From positions 1-9,653 of the forward strand of contig CANOHT010000056.1 in the NCBI GenBank assembly GCA_947565865.1: a stretch of DNA of 9,653 nucleotides, read 5' to 3'. Source of the stretch: an uncultured Clostridia bacterium (GTDB lineage Bacteria > Bacillota > Clostridia > Christensenellales > Aristaeellaceae). Made by a program: the position numbers and the translations under genes. Positions 4,943-9,653 of the stretch are shown here, in pieces; position 1 is the stretch's first letter, and every line of letters starts with the position of its first letter. The notes under the pieces are model-generated. The model searched no databases and was not told the origin of the DNA. It was given only the letters and a program-made list of their open reading frames with translations.

Positions 4943-6829
4943 ATGAAGCAACGCAGAACCGTCAAGTGGCTTACGCTGGCTGGTGTGATCGCTCTGGGGC
5001 TCACGCTCTCCGGCTGCTATATTCCGCCCGACGAATTATCCGACAATACCCAGGGGCTGACGGTGGGCAACAACAATTTGCCCTTTAACACCGTTGCGCC
5101 CGTGAATCCCGCCACGAACACGCCGCCTCCCGCCAATACCCCTGATCCCTTCGCCTCCGAGCAGCCCACCCCCGACTGGAACAGCTGGAACAACACCAAC
5201 CAGCCCAACCCCAGCGCGACGGGCGCCATTGGCGTACCGGGCGTGTCCACCAACCAGCCCGGCTCCACCATTGCCGTGGTAACAGCGCAGCCCACGGCAA
5301 CGCCCAAGCCCAACACGGCCACGCCCAAGCCGCAGAGCCTGAAAAACGGCATGTTCGGCAGCGCTGAGGTCAAGCAGCTGCAGCAGCGCTTGAAGGAGCT
5401 GGGCTATCTTTCCGGCTCGGCCGACGGCGATTTTGGCGACGCGACGGAAGCCGCCGTTCGGGACTTCCAGCAGCAGAACGGTCTGACGGTGGACGGCAAG
5501 GCCGGCGCCAACACGCTCAACAAGCTGTACAGCAACAACGCTGTCTCCAAACCCAAGGATTCCGCCACCAATCGGCCCACCTCCCGGCCCACCAATACGG
5601 CCAAGCCCACCAGCACACCCAAAACCGATGTGTATCTGGAGCTGGGCAGCAGCGGCAAGAACGTTCGCACCCTGCAAAACCGCCTGATCGAGCTGGGTTG
5701 GATGGCCGGCTCTGCGGACGGCGAATACGAGGGCGCTACCCAGTACGCCGTGAAGGCTTATCAAAATGCCGCCGGACTGTGGGCGGATGGCATCGCCGGT
5801 CCCGGCACCCTGGAATCCATCTATTCCAGTCGGGCCAAGACAGCCTCCTCTCCCTCGTCCTCCATCGGGGACAGCCTGCGCGAGGGCGCCAAGGGCGGCG
5901 CGGTCAAGGCGCTGCAAAAGCGGCTGAAGAGCCTGGGCTATCTGGACGGCTCGGCAGACGGCTCCTACGGCGCGGCCACCAAGACCGCGGTGATCGCCTT
6001 CCAGCAGCAGAACGGCCTCAACGCGGACGGCGTGGCCGGCACATCCACCCTGAACCGCATTTATTCCGACGCCGCCAAGAGCGGTTCCTCCGCCGGCGAT
6101 GCCGCAGGCAGCGGTACAGTATCCTCCACCGGCTACGTCACCCTGCGGGAGGGCGACAAGAGCGAGGCCGTCAAGAAACTTCAGCGGACGCTGAAGGACA
6201 AGGGCTACTATTCCGGCTCCGTGGACGGGTCTTATGGCTCGGGCACGATGCAGGCCGTCCTGGCCTTCCAGCGGCAGAACAATCTGCGCGAGGACGGCGT
6301 GGCCGGGCCCGCGACCCAGCGCTCCCTCTATGGCAGCGGCAGCGGCAAGGTGGACTATGCCACCCTGCGCCCCGGCGACGAGGGCACCGCCGTAACCAAC
6401 CTGCAATACACCCTTTACGAATTGGGCTATTATGACGGCAAGGTGGACGGCATATACGGCGCCACCACCTCCGACGCGGTTCGGGCCTTCCAGAGCCGCA
6501 ACAAGCTGGAGCCGGTGGACGGCATCGCGGGCAACAAGACCCTGCAGAAGCTCTATTCCTCCTCTGCCATCCCCGCTACCGCTGCGAGCACCGATTATGA
6601 AACCCTGGAAAAAGGCGATAAGGGCAACGAGGTGGTGGAACTGCAGGACGTCCTCCAGCAGCTGGGGTATCTGACCCGCGATCAGGTCACGGGCGTCTAC
6701 GACACCAACACGGTGGAAGCCGTCAAGCTGTTCCAGCAGTACAACGGCCTCAACGTGGACGGCAAGGCTGGCTCCGCGACCCAGACCAAGCTGTTCTCCG
6801 ACAATGTAGCGGCCAACCCTAACCGATAA
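4943..6829 (+). CDS. Lipoprotein with six peptidoglycan-binding (PG_binding_1) repeats
   Basis: A 628-residue secreted protein. The N-terminus (KQRR, then hydrophobic WLTLAGVIALGLTLSGC) is a lipoprotein signal with lipobox LSGC at 22-25, so Cys25 would be lipidated and the protein held on the outer face of the membrane. Residues 50-135 are a Pro/Thr/Asn-rich linker with TPKP units, reaching into the wall. Six peptidoglycan-binding repeats of about 65 residues follow, at roughly 133-197, 231-296, 311-376, 400-464, 474-539 and 554-619. Each has the pattern VxxLQxxLxxLGY...G..DGxYGxxTxxAVxxFQxxNxLxxDGxAGxxTxxxLY. Linkers between repeats are Ser/Thr/Ala/Gly-rich. No hydrolase, amidase, LytM or NlpC domain is present; repeats this numerous usually accompany one, so the protein may be a pure wall-anchoring or scaffolding factor. 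The sixth repeat departs from the others (TRDQVTGVYD). Start ATG 4943 has GGAAGG at 4926-4931, 11 bases upstream. Confidence 0.9.
   Translation: MKQRRTVKWLTLAGVIALGLTLSGCYIPPDELSDNTQGLTVGNNNLPFNTVAPVNPATNTPPPANTPDPFASEQPTPDWNSWNNTNQPNPSATGAIGVPGVSTNQPGSTIAVVTAQPTATPKPNTATPKPQSLKNGMFGSAEVKQLQQRLKELGYLSGSADGDFGDATEAAVRDFQQQNGLTVDGKAGANTLNKLYSNNAVSKPKDSATNRPTSRPTNTAKPTSTPKTDVYLELGSSGKNVRTLQNRLIELGWMAGSADGEYEGATQYAVKAYQNAAGLWADGIAGPGTLESIYSSRAKTASSPSSSIGDSLREGAKGGAVKALQKRLKSLGYLDGSADGSYGAATKTAVIAFQQQNGLNADGVAGTSTLNRIYSDAAKSGSSAGDAAGSGTVSSTGYVTLREGDKSEAVKKLQRTLKDKGYYSGSVDGSYGSGTMQAVLAFQRQNNLREDGVAGPATQRSLYGSGSGKVDYATLRPGDEGTAVTNLQYTLYELGYYDGKVDGIYGATTSDAVRAFQSRNKLEPVDGIAGNKTLQKLYSSSAIPATAASTDYETLEKGDKGNEVVELQDVLQQLGYLTRDQVTGVYDTNTVEAVKLFQQYNGLNVDGKAGSATQTKLFSDNVAANPNR
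5339..6799 (+). repeat. Six tandem peptidoglycan-binding repeat units within the lipoprotein gene
   Basis: Units of about 195 bases separated by linkers of variable length (about 10 to 35 codons). Repeats 1 and 3 keep nearly identical DNA over the FQQQNGL part (from about 5465 and 6000), suggesting fairly recent duplication or gene conversion; the other units have drifted more. Confidence 0.8.
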
Positions 6830-7167
6830 AGCAGGAAACCGGCGCTTCCAAGGCGCGCTGAAACGGCTTAACCCTTGCGGTAGGCCGCGGCCCGCCCCAT
6901 GTGGCGAACGGCAAAGCCGCTCTCCCCTGCCGTGCGGTCTTGAAAGGCGCGGTTTGAATGGCATCGGGCAAAGCCGGGCGCGCATGGGCTTATCTCCGCG
7001 GCATCGCGCCAAAAGGATTCACCCGCTTTCCATATGACCGTCTGCCGACGGCAGGTCTGGCAGACAGCATGACCTAATGGAGATCATCTGGGCCGCGCTT
7101 CCTGAACGGGAGGCGCGGCTTCACCCTATTCCAATGATTCGGCCGCTGGACGGCAGGAGGAGCTACG
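6830..7167. other. Gene-free GC-rich stretch with hairpins
   Basis: No supported gene. A 39-codon frame beginning with ATG at 6958 lacks a ribosome binding site and resembles nothing known. No clear T-tailed terminator for the lipoprotein gene and no convincing -35/-10 pair for the kinase gene were found. Two inverted repeats are notable: GTCTGCC (7040-7046) with GGCAGAC (7059-7065), and the strong hairpin at 7092-7119. Confidence 0.45.
7092..7119 (+). repeat. Strong 12-bp GC-rich hairpin upstream of the fructokinase
   Basis: GCCGCGCTTCCT (7092-7103) pairs with GGGAGGCGCGGC (7108-7119) over 12 bp (two G-U) around a GAAC tetraloop. No T run follows on either strand, so it is not a standard intrinsic terminator. 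It ends 35 bases before the ribosome binding site and may act in the leader of the kinase mRNA. Confidence 0.5.
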
Positions 7168-8103
7168 ATGGATATCACCGCCATTGGCGAGGTGCTCATT
7201 GACTTAACACAGCAGGGCCTGGATGAAGCGGGGATACCGCGCTTTGCGGCTAATCCCGGCGGCGCGCCCGCCAATCTGGCCGTTGCAGCCGCACGGCTGG
7301 GAGCCTCCACGGCGTTCATCGGCCGGGTTGGACAGGACGCCTTTGGCGCTTATCTGCGGCGTGTGCTGACGGAGCAGCGGGTGGACATCAGCGGACTGGC
7401 AGCTGATCCGCTGGAGCCTACCACGCTGGCCGTGGTGATGGTGGACCATACCGGCGAGCGCAGCTTTACGTTTTACCGCGACCCTGGGGCGGATACGCGC
7501 CTGAGCCGGGAGCAGCTGCCGACGGCGCTGCTGTTATCCACCCGCTGTCTGCACTTCGGCAGCATCAGCCTGACGGCGGAGCCTTCACGGGACGCCACGT
7601 TCTTCGCCGTCCGCACAGCCCGCGAGCATGGCGCGATCATCAGCTATGATCCCAACTACCGCGCCGCGCTCTGGCCCGATGAAGCCACTGCCGTCCGAAT
7701 GATGAAGGAGCCGCTGTCTCTGGTGGATGTGCTGAAGGTCTCGGAGGAGGAGCTTCCCCTGCTCACCGGGACGGACGATCTGGACAAGGGCGCGTCCCTG
7801 CTGATGGCTCAGGGCATCCGCGTGGTGTTCATCACCCTGGGCCCGAGGGGCGCCTACTACGCCCTTCGCGACGGGCATGGCCTGGCGCCGGGGGTCTCCT
7901 GCACGGTGGCGGACACCAACGGCGCGGGAGATACCTTCTTTGGCGCGGCGCTGTCCCGCCTGATGCGCCTGCCGAGCCTGGACGCGCTGACCCTGCCGCT
8001 GCTCCGGGACATCGCCGCCTTCAGCAACAGGGCGGCAAGCATCACCGCCAGCCGCCACGGGGCCATCCCGGCCATGCCGTCCCTGGCGGAAGTCGAGGCA
8101 TAG
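7168..8103 (+). CDS. PfkB-family carbohydrate kinase, probable fructokinase
   Basis: A 311-residue ribokinase/PfkB-fold enzyme that would phosphorylate fructose (or a related sugar) with ATP to the 6-phosphate in the cytoplasm. Visible signatures are the N-terminal GEVLIDLT (7-14), sugar-binding GGAPANLAVAAARLG (31-45), FIGRVGQDAFG (50-60, PfkB signature 1 region), GERSFTFYRDPGAD (96-109), FGSISL (130-135), SYDPNYRAALWP (159-170), KVSEEELPLLTG (190-201), and DTNGAGDTFFGA (249-260), where GAGD holds the anion hole and catalytic base Asp255. The YRDPGAD and DPNYR elements point to bacterial fructokinase and away from ribokinase or 1-phosphofructokinase; 5-dehydro-2-deoxygluconokinase is a less likely alternative. 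Start ATG 7168 has AGGAGG at 7155-7160 with a 7-base gap. It appears monocistronic: a strong terminator follows, and no sucrose transporter or hydrolase is nearby. Confidence 0.88.
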   Translation: MDITAIGEVLIDLTQQGLDEAGIPRFAANPGGAPANLAVAAARLGASTAFIGRVGQDAFGAYLRRVLTEQRVDISGLAADPLEPTTLAVVMVDHTGERSFTFYRDPGADTRLSREQLPTALLLSTRCLHFGSISLTAEPSRDATFFAVRTAREHGAIISYDPNYRAALWPDEATAVRMMKEPLSLVDVLKVSEEELPLLTGTDDLDKGASLLMAQGIRVVFITLGPRGAYYALRDGHGLAPGVSCTVADTNGAGDTFFGAALSRLMRLPSLDALTLPLLRDIAAFSNRAASITASRHGAIPAMPSLAEVEA

Positions 8104-8128
8104 CAGGGGTATCAGCATCATACACAGA

Positions 8129-8160
8129 GGGAAAGGCCTTGTACCTTTCCCGTTTTCCTT
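8129..8160 (+). terminator. Rho-independent terminator after the fructokinase gene
   Basis: GGGAAAGG (8129-8136) pairs perfectly with CCTTTCCC (8144-8151) around a 7-base loop, followed by G, TTTT and CCTTT. It lies 25 bases after the kinase stop and separates it from the azlCD operon. Confidence 0.88.
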
Positions 8161-8171
8161 TGCCCTGCGCG

Positions 8172-8200
8172 TTGACGGAGGGAATTTCCCGCGGTATAAT
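8172..8200 (+). promoter_or_regulatory. azlCD promoter with inverted repeat in its spacer
   Basis: TTGACG (8172-8177), a 17-base spacer, then TATAAT (8195-8200). The spacer contains GGGAATTTCCC (8180-8190), an inverted repeat of GGGAA/TTCCC around one base. It sits where a repressor would block RNA polymerase. Transcription would start near 8207, about 49 bases before the azlC start. Confidence 0.8.
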
Positions 8201-8255
8201 AAGCACTGCCTTTGTATACAGAAGTGATTGAGAAACAAGCGAGGCGAAATCCTGA

Positions 8256-8957
8256 TTGAACAAGCTGTTTGCCAAGGGGCTCAGGCACGGCCTGCCCATC
8301 GGGCTGGGATACCTGTCGGTGGCGTTCACCTTCGGCATCAAGGCCGTGGGCGACGGCCTGTCGCCCCTCCAGGCCCTGCTGATTTCCATGACCAACGTGA
8401 CCAGCGCCGGGCAGTTCGCCGGGCTGCCGCTGATGACGGCTCAGGCGTCCCTGATGGAGGCGGCGCTGACGCAGCTGGTCATCAACCTTCGATACGCGCT
8501 GATGAGCCTGTCCATCAGCCAGAAGCTGGACAGGGACATGACCACGCCCCGCCGGATGCTGTTCTCCTTCATGAACACCGATGAAATTTTCGCCGTGGCC
8601 TCCGCCCAGCCGGGGAAGGTGAACCGCGTCTATCTCTACGGGCTGATGATCGCGCCCTATGCCGGGTGGGCGCTGGGGACGCTGCTGGGCGCCGTGGCGG
8701 GCCAGCTGCTCCCGGCCTTCGTGCGGGGGGCGCTGGGCATCGCCATCTACGGCATGTTCCTGGCCATCATCCTGCCGCCGGCCCGTCGGGAAAAACCCGT
8801 GCGGGCGGTAGTGCTCATGGCCGTGGCGCTGAGCCTGTGCTTCCGCTATCTCCCCGTGCTCAGTCAGGTGTCCAGCGGCTTCGTCATCATCATCTGCGCG
8901 GTGACGGCCTCGGCCCTGGGGGCGGCGCTGTTCCCGGTAAAGGAGGGCGAGGCATGA
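8256..8957 (+). CDS. azlC: AzlC family branched-chain amino acid exporter, large subunit
   Basis: A 233-residue polytopic membrane protein of the AzlC/BrnF (LIV-E) family. With the small AzlD/BrnE subunit it exports leucine, isoleucine, valine and analogues such as azaleucine. Visible marks are GLPIGLGYLSVAFTFGI at the first helix, TNVTSAGQFAGLPLM (46-60), LINLRYALMSLSISQKL-type segment NLRYALMSLSISQKL (77-91), the FSFMNTDEIFAVA stretch (103-115), and further helices with GIAIYGMFLAIILPPAR (161-177). Six to seven spans are expected. The start is TTG at 8256; GAGGCG at 8241-8246 is a moderate ribosome binding site 9 bases away, and no ATG or GTG in frame lies nearby. The stop overlaps the azlD start (ATGA), so the two subunits are translationally coupled. 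Confidence 0.9.
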   Translation: MNKLFAKGLRHGLPIGLGYLSVAFTFGIKAVGDGLSPLQALLISMTNVTSAGQFAGLPLMTAQASLMEAALTQLVINLRYALMSLSISQKLDRDMTTPRRMLFSFMNTDEIFAVASAQPGKVNRVYLYGLMIAPYAGWALGTLLGAVAGQLLPAFVRGALGIAIYGMFLAIILPPARREKPVRAVVLMAVALSLCFRYLPVLSQVSSGFVIIICAVTASALGAALFPVKEGEA

Positions 8958-9271
8958 GCTGGTCGGCCTATTTTCCCTATCTGCTGGTGATGGCAGGCGT
9001 TACCTATCTGATCCGGATGCTCCCGATGACGGTCTATCGACGGGAGATCCGCAGCGTCTTCATCCGTTCCTTTCTGCACTATGTGCCCTACTCGGTGCTG
9101 GGCGCCATGACCTTCCCGGACGTGCTCTACGCCACGGGGAGCCTGTGGACGGCGCTGGCCGGCCTGGCGGCGGCAGTGGTGATGGCCTGGCGGGGCCGCA
9201 GCCTGCTGACAGTGGCCATCGGCGCGTGTCTGGCCGTCGCGGCGGCCCAAGGGCTTATGCTGTTGGCATAA
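8954..9271 (+). CDS. azlD: AzlD family branched-chain amino acid exporter, small subunit
   Basis: A 105-residue protein with about four hydrophobic segments, the size and shape of AzlD/BrnE. Telling pieces are AGVTYLIRMLPM (14-25), FIRSFLHYVPYSVLGAMTFPDVLY (36-59), and the Ala/Gly-rich final helices ending at LMLLA. The conserved basic stretch before the YVPYSVL helix is typical of the family. The start is ATG 8954, overlapping the azlC stop by 4 bases, with AGGAGG at 8941-8946 and a 7-base gap; a longer in-frame extension lies inside azlC and is rejected. Its TAA stop lies inside a 27-bp palindrome that adjoins the next promoter. Substrate specificity is inferred from the family alone. Confidence 0.9.
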   Translation: MSWSAYFPYLLVMAGVTYLIRMLPMTVYRREIRSVFIRSFLHYVPYSVLGAMTFPDVLYATGSLWTALAGLAAAVVMAWRGRSLLTVAIGACLAVAAAQGLMLLA

Positions 9272-9294
9272 TTTAATGATAAACATTAAATTAT
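9268..9294. promoter_or_regulatory. Perfect 27-bp AT-rich palindrome, candidate operator
   Basis: ATAATTTAATG (9268-9278) and CATTAAATTAT (9284-9294) are exact inverted copies around a 5-base centre ATAAA. It ends two bases before the -35 of the next promoter and starts at the azlD stop. Its central 19 bases match the classic 19-bp Fur box at 14 positions by hand alignment, with the same symmetry centre. It could also serve as a weak hairpin ending azlCD transcripts, but lacks a T run. Confidence 0.6.
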
Positions 9295-9296
9295 TA

Positions 9297-9325
9297 TTGA
9301 CAAACTTGAAATTTCGTGTTATCAT
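9297..9325 (+). promoter_or_regulatory. Promoter of the truncated membrane protein gene
   Basis: TTGACA (9297-9302), a 17-base spacer, then TATCAT (9320-9325). The start would be near 9332, right at the ribosome binding site GAGGTGA (9332-9338), so the leader is very short (about 13 bases). Confidence 0.78.
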
Positions 9326-9344
9326 TCGTCCGAGGTGACGCACG

Positions 9345-9606
9345 ATGAAATTCACGCAGAAATTCGCCAACGAAAAGCTTGCAAAATCTGCTGCCGGAGC
9401 AATGAAGGCCGTCTGCTATTTTGTCATTGGCTTCTATGTCCTGTGTTTTGCTCTTGGCCTGCTGGGGCGTCAAACCTTTGTTCTGCATACAAAAACGGGA
9501 AGCTATGGGCGGGCGATTTACGCAGAGGAGGTTCACAGCGCACGCTCCCGCAATATGACCGTTTCCATGGGCGATGATATCCATGTGTGGACGGATGATA
9601 ACGACC
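9345..9606 (+). CDS. Single-pass membrane protein of unknown function, 5' part only
   Basis: Not recognised. The genuine sequence encodes 87 residues from ATG 9345 (GAGGTGA 6 bases upstream). A Lys-rich N-terminus (MKFTQKFANEKLAKSAAG) precedes one hydrophobic segment at about 21-41 (VCYFVIGFYVLCFALGLLG), so the N-terminus should face the cytoplasm. An extracellular part follows (RQTFVLHTKTGSYGRAIYAEEVHSARSRNMTVSMGDDIHVWTDD). The reading frame continues to a stop at 9639-9641, but everything after residue 87 (QIGRASCRERV) is translated adapter. The true C-terminus is missing. The gene has its own promoter with a palindrome next to it, so it may be regulated independently of azlCD. Confidence 0.65.
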
Positions 9607-9653
9607 AGATCGGAAGAGCGTCGTGTAGGGAAAGAGTGTAGATCTCGGTGGTC
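9607..9653. other. Illumina TruSeq adapter contamination at contig end
   Basis: The last 47 bases begin AGATCGGAAGAGCGTCGTGT and match, as I recall it, the reverse complement of the Illumina TruSeq universal (read 1) adapter throughout. They are library-preparation sequence and not part of the genome. Genuine sequence ends at 9606. Confidence 0.97.

Noticed and set aside
5339..6799. CRISPR-like or other DNA repeat array
   Set aside because: The periodicity is explained by protein domain repeats of about 65 codons with variable linkers; there are no short direct repeats with uniform spacers.
5036..7012. 658-codon minus-strand frame opposite the lipoprotein gene
   Set aside because: Antisense shadow created by GC-rich codon bias and the repeat structure; the plus strand has a signal peptide and six recognisable domains.
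6958..7077. 39-codon plus-strand small ORF in the gap before fructokinase
   Set aside because: No Shine-Dalgarno sequence before the ATG and no recognisable features; chance open frame in GC-rich DNA.

Overview
This GC-rich window has Gram-positive style signals: strong AGGAGG-type ribosome binding sites, near-consensus TTGACA/TATAAT promoters, GTG and TTG starts, tightly overlapping operons and a lipobox. The gene set (YjjP/YjjB pair, AzlCD, standalone Mrp with an N-terminal Cys cluster, PfkB fructokinase, multi-repeat peptidoglycan-binding lipoprotein) fits an uncultured or draft-assembled clostridial Firmicute, possibly from the gut. That placement is inference. The last 47 bases are Illumina TruSeq adapter, so the right edge is a raw contig end and not biology.

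Layout. Bases 1-129 (minus) hold a frameshifted RHS/YD-repeat fragment running off the left edge. A tRNA-Val(CAC) gene follows on the minus strand, with its own promoter and terminator. Divergent from it is a plus-strand operon at 812-3346: GT2 glycosyltransferase, YjjP-type and YjjB-type halves of a threonine/serine-type exporter, and a MarR-family regulator. The genes are 20 bp apart or overlap by 4 bp. Bases 3347-3823 have no convincing gene but contain inverted repeats, including the likely terminator of the convergent mrp gene (minus, 3824-4663). mrp is divergent from a 628-residue lipoprotein with six peptidoglycan-binding repeats (4943-6829), whose leader contains a terminator-like hairpin at the predicted transcription start. 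Bases 6830-7167 carry hairpins but no supported gene. Then come a PfkB fructokinase with a clear terminator, the azlC-azlD branched-chain amino acid exporter pair with a consensus promoter, and the start of a single-pass membrane protein of unknown function cut off by adapter.

Two separate amino-acid or organic-acid export systems (YjjP/YjjB and AzlC/AzlD) lie within 6 kb, one with a co-transcribed MarR regulator. The rest is housekeeping or envelope related. I found no phage, CRISPR, toxin-antitoxin or defence system. The best leads are regulatory: the leader terminator of the lipoprotein gene, a perfect 27-bp palindrome abutting the last promoter, and a 14-bp palindrome between the tRNA and glycosyltransferase promoters.
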